Origin: Pseudomonas coleopterorum
Lineage (GTDB): Bacteria > Pseudomonadota > Gammaproteobacteria > Pseudomonadales > Pseudomonadaceae
NCBI RefSeq assembly: GCF_900105555.1
Contig: NZ_FNTZ01000001.1
Coordinates: forward strand, 806,001-870,000
Length of the DNA stretch: 64,000 nt
Reading direction: 5' to 3'
The notes under the pieces were generated by a model. That model did no database searches. It saw only the letters and a program-made list of their open reading frames with translations, and had not been told where the DNA came from. Shown in pieces: positions 20,758 through 28,854 of this stretch. The position numbers were made by a program, and so were the translations under genes. The stretch's first letter is position 1. The number at the start of each line of letters is the position of its first letter.

Positions 20758-20790
20758 GACGTTCCACGTCAACTGCGGCAAGGCCTGAAA

Positions 20791-20819
20791 GGCGCGAGTA
20801 TTGAACTCGCGCCTTTTTT
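20791..20819 (+). terminator. Rho-independent terminator after secF
   Basis: A 9-bp stem (GGCGCGAGT at 20791-20799, ACTCGCGCC at 20805-20813) with a 5-nt loop is followed by six T residues. Confidence 0.94.
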
Positions 20820-20877
20820 CATGCTCCAAGGCTGGGAAACGTGGCCTGGCGCCATGACCGTAGTCAGGAGGTTCAAA

Positions 20878-21426
20878 GTGAATAAGTCGTTGCTGATTGG
20901 TGCAGTGCTGGGTGCTGTCGGTGTTACCGCCGGAGGCGCCGTTGCAACCTACAGCCTCGTGAACAAAGGCCCCGAGTACGCCGACGTCTTGGCCGCAGAG
21001 CCGATCAAACAGCAGATCAAGACGCCGCGCGAAGTGTGCAAGGACGTCACCGTGACTCGGCAGAGGCCGGTGCAGGATCAGCATCAGATCGTGGGCAGTG
21101 TATTGGGCGCAGTGGCGGGCGGCTTGCTCGGCAATCAGGTCGGTGGTGGCAACGGCAAGAAGATCGCCACCGTGGCCGGTGCTGTCGGCGGTGGATACGC
21201 CGGCAACAAGGTCCAGGAGGGCATGCAGGGTCGTGACACCTACACCACGACTCAGACCCGCTGCAACACGGTCAACGACATCAGCGACAAGGTCGTGGGC
21301 TACAACGTGAAGTACCAGCTCGACGGCAAGGTCGGACAAGTGCGCATGGACCGTGACCCCGGCTCGCAGATCCCGGTGAACAAGCAGGGTCAATTGATCC
21401 TTGGTGAGAATCAGGCCGGGCAATAA
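20878..21426 (+). CDS. Glycine-zipper 2TM domain envelope protein
   Basis: A 182-residue envelope protein. It has an N-terminal hydrophobic segment (LLIGAVLGAVGVTAGGAVATYSL, residues 4-26) and a central glycine-zipper region with repeated G-x3-G steps (GSVLGAVAGGLLGNQVGGG, about residues 77-95, then AGAVGGGYAGNK), as in the Rickettsia 17-kDa antigen family. A C-terminal beta-rich tail contains YNVKYQLDGKVGQVRM. The GTG at 20878 is preferred because AGGAGG sits 6 bp upstream; in-frame ATGs further upstream have no such site. Function is unproven; the family is linked to outer-membrane integrity. It overlaps the convergent LysR gene by 16 bp. Confidence 0.85.
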   Translation: MNKSLLIGAVLGAVGVTAGGAVATYSLVNKGPEYADVLAAEPIKQQIKTPREVCKDVTVTRQRPVQDQHQIVGSVLGAVAGGLLGNQVGGGNGKKIATVAGAVGGGYAGNKVQEGMQGRDTYTTTQTRCNTVNDISDKVVGYNVKYQLDGKVGQVRMDRDPGSQIPVNKQGQLILGENQAGQ

Positions 21427-22367
21427 GCTCCAGGTTCCTCCTCGCTCATACGCGCCGCCGGTCCCGGCGGCGTTAGCTCCACACTCCGGCAATACTCCAT
21501 GAACAGCCGAGTCGCCCGACTCGGCTGGTTGTTGCGCAGGTGCGCCATCACCAGCGTTGAGGCCGGCATGTCGTCTTCGATCTCCAGATGCGCCAGCAGC
21601 TTGCCGTCATAGGTCATATGGCTGCATGGCCGCGTGACCAACACCGAAAATCCCAATCCTTGCCCTACCATGCAGCGAACCATTTCGATGGAGGGGGAGC
21701 TGTAGGCAACGACCGGGGCATAGCCTTTCTCGGTGAAGATATCCATGAAGTAACTGCGGCTGGGAACGGCATCGAGCAGGATCATCGGCTCCTCGCTCAG
21801 GGCCTGCAAAGTGACCGAGGTTCGTTGCGCCAGAGGATGGCCGAGCGGTAGCAGGGCATAGGGCTTGTGGGGCGCGTTGAGGGCCTGTTTGTGGATGGTG
21901 TTGCCCAGTTCCAGGTCGTAGAGAAAGGCCAGGTCGAAGCGACCACGGTGCAGGCCGTGCATCAGTTCGTGCTGTTCACCGTCATAGAGTTGAATGGCAA
22001 CTTCCGGGTACAGGCTCTTGAATCCGGCCACCAACTTGGGCATGTACAACGGCGCGGCCGATTCGAAACAGCCAATGGCAATGGTGCCCGAAACATTGCC
22101 ATTCTCGACGCGCGAATCCTGTTCCAATTCCTGGGACAGCCTTAATAACTCCTTGGCCTTTTCATAGATCCTGCCGCCTCCGGCCGTGAGTGAAACACCT
22201 TGGGCATGATGGCGGACGAACAAGGGTTGATTGAAGGCTTCTTCGAGATTCTTGATCGCGACGGAGATGGACGGCTGGGATATATGCAACTGTCGGGAGG
22301 CTTCGGCAATGCTGTCCTGTTCGACGGCCGCGACGAAGTATTTGAGTTGCCGAAGGGTGAAGTGCAT
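21411..22367 (-). CDS. LysR-family regulator of the adjacent catabolic cluster
   Basis: A 318-residue LysR regulator. The winged-helix domain spans about residues 1-60 (LRQLKYFVAAVEQDSIAEAS, then ISVAIKNLEEAFNQPLFVR), and the effector-binding domain follows (GTIAIGCFESAAPLYMPKLV). The ATG at 22367 has GAGGAG upstream and begins the homology; an upstream in-frame GTG gives a non-homologous extension. It is divergent from the eight-gene cluster beginning at 22869 and is very likely its regulator. A perfect palindrome containing the LysR T-N11-A motif sits 46 bp before its start, suggesting autoregulation. Confidence 0.92.
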   Translation of the reverse strand: MHFTLRQLKYFVAAVEQDSIAEASRQLHISQPSISVAIKNLEEAFNQPLFVRHHAQGVSLTAGGGRIYEKAKELLRLSQELEQDSRVENGNVSGTIAIGCFESAAPLYMPKLVAGFKSLYPEVAIQLYDGEQHELMHGLHRGRFDLAFLYDLELGNTIHKQALNAPHKPYALLPLGHPLAQRTSVTLQALSEEPMILLDAVPSRSYFMDIFTEKGYAPVVAYSSPSIEMVRCMVGQGLGFSVLVTRPCSHMTYDGKLLAHLEIEDDMPASTLVMAHLRNNQPSRATRLFMEYCRSVELTPPGPAARMSEEEPGAYCPA

Positions 22368-22412
22368 CAAGTTCAGCTCCTCGGCAGCGCCGTGCAGCCC
22401 TGCGCCGCCTGA

Positions 22413-22427
22413 ATAGGTTTTACCTAT
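22413..22427. promoter_or_regulatory. Perfect palindrome with LysR T-N11-A motif (site 1)
   Basis: ATAGGTTTTACCTAT has perfect 6-bp arms around TTT. The T at 22414 and A at 22426 are separated by 11 bp, the LysR box pattern. It lies 46 bp upstream of the LysR start codon. Confidence 0.65.
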
Positions 22428-22712
22428 GCCTGCGAAGACCATGCCAGTGCTTGGGCCCCCCCCAACTACAGGGGCTGTCGGAACCCTGATCACACTTTAC
22501 GCCCAGCAATAGCAACGCCCTGCAAGCGAGCTTCTCAAGTGCGGCATTCCGGCACACCCAATGAATCAAGGCGCAAAACCCATTTCGCACCAAAAAGTCT
22601 CGTCTGCAGTGAGACCGGAAACAGGCTGCGCTAAAACCGTGCAGTTGTTCTCAAGCTTTGCATCTAACCAAGTAGACACAGGGAGTGCGAAGTTCGCCTT
22701 AGCAACTTCTGC

Positions 22713-22727
22713 TTAGGTTTTTCCTAT
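22713..22727. promoter_or_regulatory. Related T-N11-A palindrome (site 2)
   Basis: TTAGGTTTTTCCTAT shares TAGGTTTT-x-CCTATG with site 1, at an offset of exactly 300 bp. The T-N11-A spacing is kept (22714, 22726). It lies about 140 bp upstream of the ABC transporter start codon. Confidence 0.6.
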
Positions 22728-22868
22728 GCAAGGGGCCCGAATTTACTAATTTCGGCAAAACCTGGCATCAATCATGATGGGTTCAAGACGGGCAGAACGG
22801 GCAACGTTCGAAGTTCATAGTCGACAGGAAGTCACCCATCACCCTTGACCTTGCCAAGCGAGCCGACG

Positions 22869-24389
22869 ATGACGTTTGATTGGAAATACATGTTTGGTCT
22901 GCTCGGCGATACCGAGTTCTGGATGGCGGCCTGGACCGTGATTCAACTCAGTGTATTGACCTGGGTCGTCAGTATTGTGCTTGGCTTCGTGCTGGCGCTG
23001 GCGAAGCAATCTTCCCGTCCATTGCTCAACTTGCCGGCGCGCGGTTACATCTGGCTGTTTCGCAGCCTGCCGCTGCTGGTCCTGCTGATATTCGTCTACA
23101 ACCTGCCACAGGCGATGCCGTCCACTTCGGCCGTGCTGGCCAACCCGTTCTGGGCCGGACTGATCGCGCTGGTGTTGAGTGAAACCGCCTACGTTGCGGA
23201 GATCCATCGTGGCGGGCTGCTGTCCATCGCCAAGGGGCAAAGCGAGGCTGCGCGGGCATTGGGTCTGCGTTTTGCCGGCACCCAGTGGCGGATCGTCATC
23301 CCCCAGGCCTTGCGGGTGGCCCTGCCGTCGCTCACCAACGAATTCATTTCCATCGTCAAGCTCAGCTCGCTGGTGTCGGTGATCTCGCTGACCGAGATCC
23401 TCATGGTGGGTCAGCGCCTGTATTCGCAGAACTTTCTGGTCATGGAAACCATGGCAGGGGTGGCGTTCTTCTACGTGCTGATCGTGACCGTGTTCGATTT
23501 CCTGCTCAAACGCCTGGAGCGTTATCTGGACGTGACCCAGACCAAGGCCGCGCGTCAGCCGGATGCCGAAGTGCTGCGCCTGGCCACCGAACACCGCGCC
23601 GCGGTGACGCGACCCGATAGCGCCGCCACCGGTCCTGCGTTGCAGGCGACCAAGCTGCACAAGGCCTATAACGACGTCGAAGTGCTGGGCGCGGTGAGCC
23701 TGCAGATCGAGCCGGGCGAGGTGGTGTCGGTGATCGGTCCTTCGGGGTCGGGCAAGACCACGCTGATTCGCCTGCTCAATGGCCTGGAGCAGATCGACAA
23801 CGGCGACATCAAGATCAACGGCAAGCCGTTCATTCACCTGAACCGGCAGGGCGCGCAACCGCCGCGCTATGTGGAGCACGCCGAGCACCGCATGAACATC
23901 GGCATGGTGTTCCAGAGCTTCAATCTGTTCCCGCACATGACTGTGCTGAACAACCTGCTGATGGCGCCGCGTTATCACCGTCTGGCGCCCCTGGCCGAAC
24001 TCAAGCAGCAGGCCTACACCTTGCTGCACAAGGTCGGCATGCTCGACCACGCGTGGAAATACCCGCATCAGTTGTCCGGCGGCCAGCAGCAGCGCGTGGC
24101 GATCGCCCGGGCATTGATGATGCGCCCGCAGATCATGCTGTTCGATGAGCCCACCTCGGCGCTCGATCCAGAGAAGGTCAATGAGGTGCTGCAGGTGATC
24201 GAGGCCCTGGCCAGCGAGGGCATCACCATGATCATCGTGACCCACGAAATGAATTTTGCCTTCAAGGTTTCCGATCGCATCGTCTTCATGGAGAAGGGGC
24301 GAGTGGTTTGCGACGACAGCCCGCAGGCGCTGCGTGGCGGTCACAACCCGCGAGTGGAAGCGTTCCTGAAAGATGTCTCGTTGGCCTGA
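22869..24389 (+). CDS. Fused amino-acid ABC transporter permease/ATP-binding protein
   Basis: A 506-residue fusion. Residues about 1-225 form a HisM/GlnP-type permease with several hydrophobic helices and the cytoplasmic coupling loop EAARALGLRFAGTQWRIVIP. A linker (about 226-260) leads to a complete ATPase: Walker A GPSGSGKTT near residue 290, Q-loop VFQSFNLFPHM, signature LSGGQQQRV near 401, Walker B IMLFDEPTSALD near 422 and switch histidine IVTHEM. It probably acts as a homodimer importing a polar amino-acid-like solute, with the binding protein at 25317. The ATG at 22869 is preferred to a TTG eight codons earlier. Confidence 0.9.
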   Translation: MTFDWKYMFGLLGDTEFWMAAWTVIQLSVLTWVVSIVLGFVLALAKQSSRPLLNLPARGYIWLFRSLPLLVLLIFVYNLPQAMPSTSAVLANPFWAGLIALVLSETAYVAEIHRGGLLSIAKGQSEAARALGLRFAGTQWRIVIPQALRVALPSLTNEFISIVKLSSLVSVISLTEILMVGQRLYSQNFLVMETMAGVAFFYVLIVTVFDFLLKRLERYLDVTQTKAARQPDAEVLRLATEHRAAVTRPDSAATGPALQATKLHKAYNDVEVLGAVSLQIEPGEVVSVIGPSGSGKTTLIRLLNGLEQIDNGDIKINGKPFIHLNRQGAQPPRYVEHAEHRMNIGMVFQSFNLFPHMTVLNNLLMAPRYHRLAPLAELKQQAYTLLHKVGMLDHAWKYPHQLSGGQQQRVAIARALMMRPQIMLFDEPTSALDPEKVNEVLQVIEALASEGITMIIVTHEMNFAFKVSDRIVFMEKGRVVCDDSPQALRGGHNPRVEAFLKDVSLA

Positions 24390-24418
24390 AGCCAACCCTA
24401 CCGGTGCGAGGAGAGAAC

Positions 24419-25291
24419 ATGATCGAGCAATGGCAGATAGACCAGTTTCACCAGGATGGCTTTCTGGTGGTCGAGGATGTGCTGGCGGCGCCTGAAGTGG
24501 CGGCGCTGCAGCATGACTTCGATCAATGGGTGCAGGACAGCCGCAGCCAGGCTCAGGCCTGGGGTGAAACCCTGGATGGTCGCGCACGTTTCGATGTGGA
24601 AAGCGATCACCGTGCCGACCATCCCTCCCTGCGCCGGGTAGCGTCGCCCACCGAGATTTCGCCGGCGTATCGCCAGACGGCGTTCGAATCGCGCATGGCC
24701 GAAATCGCCGGGCAGTTGATCGGCGGGAGCGGCACCCGTTTCCATCACAGCAAGATCAACTCCAAGCTGCCGCACACCGCGACCCAGGTGAAATGGCATC
24801 AGGATTTCCTCTTCACCCCGCACAGCAACGACGACCTGGTAACGGCGCTGTTGATGGTCAGCGAAGTGACCGCCCAGAACGGTCCGCTCAAGGTGATACC
24901 CGGTAGCCACAAAGGTCCGCTGTGGTCGCACTGGCACAACGAGCGTTTCACCGGCGCGGTGGCCGATGCCGTGGTCGATGAACACTGCCAGGCGCCGGTG
25001 GCCTGCTTCGGCCCGCCCGGCTCGGTGTGCTTCATGCACACCCGCCTGCTGCATGCCTCGAGCCCCAATCACACCGAAGATCCGCGGACGCTGTTCATCA
25101 GCGTGTACGCCGCCGAGGACGCTCTGCCACTGGCCGACAACCCGCTGCCCAGTGAGCACGCCGGGCGCCTGGTGGCCGGGTGCGAAAGCGGCTTGATCCG
25201 CAGCACCGAGAACCATGTGCGTCTGCCCCAGAAACCCAAGGGTGCATCGTTTTTCGTCCAGCAGGCCGGTACCGACCTGGCAACAGCCTGA
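24419..25291 (+). CDS. Phytanoyl-CoA dioxygenase (PhyH) family 2OG/Fe(II) oxygenase
   Basis: A 290-residue PhyH-type dioxygenase. Iron ligands are readable as H127-x-D129 in VKWHQDFLF and H212 in RLLHASSPN, with R223 a candidate 2-oxoglutarate anchor. The N-terminus IDQFHQDGFLVVEDVL and the NGPLKVIPGSHKGPL stretch are typical. Bacterial members hydroxylate free small molecules such as ectoine and amino acids. The ATG at 24419 has GAGGAGAG upstream and stands 29 bp behind the transporter gene. Its position between transporter genes suggests it makes the first oxidative attack on the imported compound. Confidence 0.88.
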   Translation: MIEQWQIDQFHQDGFLVVEDVLAAPEVAALQHDFDQWVQDSRSQAQAWGETLDGRARFDVESDHRADHPSLRRVASPTEISPAYRQTAFESRMAEIAGQLIGGSGTRFHHSKINSKLPHTATQVKWHQDFLFTPHSNDDLVTALLMVSEVTAQNGPLKVIPGSHKGPLWSHWHNERFTGAVADAVVDEHCQAPVACFGPPGSVCFMHTRLLHASSPNHTEDPRTLFISVYAAEDALPLADNPLPSEHAGRLVAGCESGLIRSTENHVRLPQKPKGASFFVQQAGTDLATA

Positions 25292-25316
25292 ATCCATTGA
25301 CTGCGAGGAATACCCC

Positions 25317-26150
25317 ATGAAGTTGCCAAGCCTGAAAGCCCGCCCCGTCGCCATGGCCGTTTTCGGCGCCATCCTGGCTGCCAGTTCGTTGAGCGCTTCG
25401 GCGTTCCAGCAGCCCGGCAAGATCGTCGCCGGGTCCGACATGACGTTCTTCCCCTACGAGTACATGGAGAAGAACAAGCCTGCCGGCTTCGATATCGAGT
25501 TCCTCGACGGTCTCGCCAAGGTCATGGGCATGACTGCGGAAAACATCGACACCCGCTTTCCCAACCTGATCAGCGGGCTTCAGGCCGGACGGTTCGATAT
25601 CACCAACTCGTCGATGTACATCACCGCCGACCGCATGAAGGTGATCGACATGGTCCCTTACCTGAAAAGCGGTGAGTCGATCCTCGCGGTCAAGGGCAGC
25701 GCCTATCAGCCCAAGACGCCGGAAGAGTTCTGCGGGCACAAGATCGGCTCCATGGGCGCCACCTCCTGGTTGCAGCAGTTGCAGAAGCTGTCCGCCGAGT
25801 ATTGTGTGAAGAATGGTCTGCAGCCGATCGCCATCAGTGAGTACGGCACCGACCCGCAAACCACCCAGGCCATGCTCGCCCACGCGGTGGAAGCGCAGAT
25901 CACCGACGCGGCGGTCGCTCGCGGGGTGGTCGACAAGCTGGGCGATCGCGTGGTGATTTCCTCGCAGACCCTGATCTACCCGGTGCTCAACGGCTTCGGT
26001 GTGAAGAAAGGCAATGACGAGGTCCGCAACGCGCTGATCCAGGGCCTGGAGAAGTACAGCAAGACCCCCGAATACGCGGCGCTGCTGGACAAGTACAAGT
26101 TCCAGGCGCCGACCGCCGATGACATCGCGGCCTTGATGCCCAAGCCCTGA
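25317..26150 (+). CDS. Family 3 periplasmic solute-binding protein (amino-acid type)
   Basis: A 277-residue binding protein with a Sec signal (residues 1-29, ending SASA). The SBP_bac_3 pattern is clear: VAGSDMTFFPYEYMEKNKPAGFD, then FPNLISGLQAGRFDIT, and a C-terminal hinge ending with FQAPTADDIAALMP. It should deliver ligand to the fused permease/ATPase encoded two genes upstream. The dioxygenase gene is placed between transporter and binding protein, an unusual order. GAGGA lies 8 bp before the ATG. Confidence 0.9.
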   Translation: MKLPSLKARPVAMAVFGAILAASSLSASAFQQPGKIVAGSDMTFFPYEYMEKNKPAGFDIEFLDGLAKVMGMTAENIDTRFPNLISGLQAGRFDITNSSMYITADRMKVIDMVPYLKSGESILAVKGSAYQPKTPEEFCGHKIGSMGATSWLQQLQKLSAEYCVKNGLQPIAISEYGTDPQTTQAMLAHAVEAQITDAAVARGVVDKLGDRVVISSQTLIYPVLNGFGVKKGNDEVRNALIQGLEKYSKTPEYAALLDKYKFQAPTADDIAALMPKP

Positions 26151-26221
26151 TATCGCGCCTCGACATCAGCCGACAGTACCCGTCGATCCTGGCGGGTACG
26201 TTTCCATGGAGTGCCCAGAGC

Positions 26222-26953
26222 ATGGCCCTGAGTTTCGAAGAACAGACGCGCATCGACCTGGCCGCAACGTTCCGCATCATCGCCCACCTGGGCATGCACG
26301 AGGCGGTCGCCAACCATTTCAGCGCTGCCATCAGCGCCGACGGCAAGCAGTTCCTGCTCAACCCCAAGTGGGTGCATTTCTCGCGGCTGCGGGCCAGTGA
26401 TCTGTTGCTGCTCGATGCCGACGACACCGAAGCCGCGCATCGTCCGGACGTGGATGCCACGGCCTGGTCGATCCACGGCCAGGTTCACCAGCGCCTGCCC
26501 GATGCCCGGGTGGTGCTGCACCTGCACCCGGTCTACACCACGGCCGTAGCTTGCCTTGCGCAACCCAGGATTCTGCCGGTCGACCAGAACACGGCGCGTT
26601 ATTTCAACCGCGTTGCGGTGGACGAACTCTACGGCGGCATGGCCGATACCAGTGCCGAGGGTGCCCGCCTGGCCAACCTGCTGCAGGACAAGCGCCGGCT
26701 GCTGATGGGCAACCACGGCGTCATCGTCACCGCCGCCACGGTGGGCGAAGCCTTCGATGACATCTGGACCTTGGAGCGAGCCTGCCAGATTCTGGTGACG
26801 GCCTGGTCGACCGGCCAGCCGCTCAAGCTGCTCGCCGATGACGTCGCGGAAAAGACCGCACGGGACTGGGAGAAGATCACCGATTTTTCCCAGCGCCATT
26901 TCGAAGAAATGAAGCACCTGATGATCCAGGCGGACCCTTCGCTGGTGGACTGA
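26222..26953 (+). CDS. Class II aldolase/adducin family protein
   Basis: A 243-residue protein of the zinc-dependent aldolase/adducin fold. Zinc-ligand histidines are present as H100 and H102 (VVLHLHPVYTT) and H165 (LMGNHGVIVT). The acidic residue that acts as base in L-fuculose-phosphate aldolase is not seen at the expected place (DATAWSIHGQVH instead of an SSE-type segment), as in the adducin-like branch. It may therefore be a decarboxylase, isomerase or retro-aldol enzyme with different chemistry. It lies 71 bp after the binding-protein gene in the same direction. The substrate is unknown. Confidence 0.82.
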   Translation: MALSFEEQTRIDLAATFRIIAHLGMHEAVANHFSAAISADGKQFLLNPKWVHFSRLRASDLLLLDADDTEAAHRPDVDATAWSIHGQVHQRLPDARVVLHLHPVYTTAVACLAQPRILPVDQNTARYFNRVAVDELYGGMADTSAEGARLANLLQDKRRLLMGNHGVIVTAATVGEAFDDIWTLERACQILVTAWSTGQPLKLLADDVAEKTARDWEKITDFSQRHFEEMKHLMIQADPSLVD

Positions 26954-27085
26954 GCGCAACCGAGCGCCCGAATGATTGAAGCTTTGCACACAGCCTCGCG
27001 GGTGCCGCAGGACGCCGTGCGCCCGGCTTTCGAATTTTCATGAAGACAGCGACTGGCCACCGACGGCCTGTCGAAGGATGCCAAG

Positions 27086-28381
27086 ATGAACCAACAGATC
27101 ACCGAAATAGACACCCTGGTCGTAGGCGCCGGCCAGGCCGGCGTGGCCATGAGCGAGCACCTGAGCCGTCTGGGTATCCCTCACTTGGTGCTAGAGCGGC
27201 ATCGCATCGCCGAAGCCTGGCGCTCCGGCCGCTGGGACTCGCTGGTGGCCAACGGCCCGGCCTGGCACGATCGGTTTCCTGGCCTTGAATTCGATATGGA
27301 CCCCGATGGCTTTGCCGGCAAGGAGCAGGTGGCCGACTATTTCGAGGCCTATGCCCGCAAGTTCGACGCGCCGATCAAGACCGGGGTCGAGGTCAGGCGT
27401 GTCACGCGCAATGTCGGCCGCGCCGGCTTCACCGTGGAAACCAGTGACGGCACCTATTGCGTCAACCACCTGGTATCGGCCACCGGGCCGTTTCAGAAGC
27501 CGGTGATCCCGGCCATCGCGCCCACGGATTCGACCCTCCACCAGATTCACTCGGCGCACTATTTCAATCCTGAACAATTGCCCGCAGGCGCGGTGCTGGT
27601 GGTCGGTGCCGGTTCCTCCGGGGTGCAGATCGCCGAGGAGCTGCTGCGTGCCGGGCGTAAGGTCTACCTCTCGGTGGGTCCCCACGATCGGCCGCCGCGC
27701 GCCTACCGTGGGCGCGACTTCTGCTGGTGGCTGGGGGTACTCGGGCTGTGGGACAGTGAAACGGTGCAGGCGGGTCGGGAGCACGTCACCATCGCCGTCA
27801 GCGGTGCCCGCGGCGGGCACACCGTGGACTTCCGGCGACTGGCTCAGGCGGGCATGGTGCTGGTGGGTCTGACCGAGCGCTTTGCCGACGGCAAGGTCAG
27901 CTTCGCCCAGGATCTGAACGACAATCTGGACCGAGGCGACGAGAACTACCTGGCGCTGCTCGATGCTGCCGACGCCTACGCCGAGCGCAACGGCCTGGAC
28001 CTGCCCCTGGAGCCGACTGCCCGCGAACGCGTGGCCGACGCGGCGTGCATTGCCCAACCCCTGCAAGCGCTGGACCTGACCGAGGCGGGGGTGTCCACGA
28101 TCATCTGGGCCACCGGCTATTCGCAGGACTACAGCTGGCTGCAGGTCGACGCCTTCCACGCCAACGGCAAGCCACGCCATCAGCGCGGTGTGAGCAGCGA
28201 GCAGGGCGTCTACTTCGTCGGCCTGCCTTGGCTGTCGCGGCGCGGGTCGGCCTTTATCTGGGGCGTCTGGCATGACGCCAAGCATGTCGCCGATCAGATC
28301 GCCACGCAGCGCAAGTACCGCGCCTATGACGAGTCCCGGACCGCTGCCCGGACACCCGCGCCGTTGCGCGCCAACGCTTGA
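27086..28381 (+). CDS. Flavin-containing monooxygenase-like FAD/NAD(P)-binding oxidoreductase
   Basis: A 431-residue flavoprotein. It has an FAD Rossmann motif VVGAGQAGVAMSEHL (GxGxxG at 14-19) and a second dinucleotide motif VVGAGSSGVQIAEEL (GAGSSG at 174-179) for NAD(P)H. The ATG motif region IIWATGYSQDYSWLQ lies near the C-terminus, as in CzcO/YUC-type monooxygenases. It may hydroxylate or oxidise an amine nitrogen or carbon of the cluster substrate, giving an imine or enamine that the RidA protein next door could handle. The 132-bp gap upstream is the longest in the cluster, so an internal promoter is possible. Confidence 0.87.
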   Translation: MNQQITEIDTLVVGAGQAGVAMSEHLSRLGIPHLVLERHRIAEAWRSGRWDSLVANGPAWHDRFPGLEFDMDPDGFAGKEQVADYFEAYARKFDAPIKTGVEVRRVTRNVGRAGFTVETSDGTYCVNHLVSATGPFQKPVIPAIAPTDSTLHQIHSAHYFNPEQLPAGAVLVVGAGSSGVQIAEELLRAGRKVYLSVGPHDRPPRAYRGRDFCWWLGVLGLWDSETVQAGREHVTIAVSGARGGHTVDFRRLAQAGMVLVGLTERFADGKVSFAQDLNDNLDRGDENYLALLDAADAYAERNGLDLPLEPTARERVADAACIAQPLQALDLTEAGVSTIIWATGYSQDYSWLQVDAFHANGKPRHQRGVSSEQGVYFVGLPWLSRRGSAFIWGVWHDAKHVADQIATQRKYRAYDESRTAARTPAPLRANA

Positions 28382-28430
28382 TCATCACTGTGTCGCCTCA
28401 CTACGACGCGCACGCCAAGGAGCTTCGTTC

Positions 28431-28841
28431 ATGGTCACCCATACCCGCATTCGCATGTTCAACACCAAGGACACCTACCCCAATCAGAGCCTGGACAATG
28501 ATTTGTGCCAGGCGGTGCGCGCCGGCAATACCGTGTACGTGCGCGGTCAGGTGGGCACCGATTTCGACGGCAACCTGGTCGGCCTGGGCGACCCTGCGGC
28601 GCAGGCCGAGCAGGCCATGAAAAACGTCAAGCAGTTGCTGGAGGAGGCGGGCAGTGACTTGTCGCACATCGTCAAGACCACCACCTACATCATCGATCCG
28701 CGTTATCGCGAGCCGGTCTATCACGTGGTTGGCCGCTGGCTCAAAGGTGTCTTTCCGATCTCCACGGGCCTGGTGGTCTCGGCCCTGGGTCAGCCGCAGT
28801 GGCTGATGGAAATCGACGTGATCGCCGTCATTCCGGACTGA
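28431..28841 (+). CDS. RidA (YjgF/YER057c/UK114) family protein
   Basis: A 136-residue RidA-family protein. The core includes GNTVYVRGQVGTDFDGNLVG, the helix AEQAMKNVKQLLEEAGSDLS and a C-terminal WLMEIDVIAVIP. In archetypal RidA a C-terminal Arg/Glu pair binds the acid of 2-aminoacrylate; here the corresponding area reads WLMEID, so it is probably not the housekeeping enzyme but a pathway-specific imine deaminase. The ATG at 28431 is preceded by AAGGAG. The DUF1028 gene follows 13 bp later. Confidence 0.88.
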   Translation: MVTHTRIRMFNTKDTYPNQSLDNDLCQAVRAGNTVYVRGQVGTDFDGNLVGLGDPAAQAEQAMKNVKQLLEEAGSDLSHIVKTTTYIIDPRYREPVYHVVGRWLKGVFPISTGLVVSALGQPQWLMEIDVIAVIPD

Positions 28842-28854
28842 GGAGTTCTCTGCC

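Larger units (their letters stand above)
22368..22868. other. Divergent regulatory region, LysR gene / ABC-dioxygenase cluster
   Basis: This 501-bp stretch carries no credible gene. It has lower GC than its surroundings and contains two related operator-like sites (22413-22427 and 22713-22727) exactly 300 bp apart, one near each divergent gene. The length and the paired sites suggest looping or long-distance control by the LysR protein. Confidence 0.6.

Noticed and set aside
28431..28841. Calling the RidA-family gene the housekeeping ridA
   Set aside because: The C-terminal region lacks the usual substrate-binding pattern, and the gene sits inside a catabolic cluster. A pathway-specific role is more likely.
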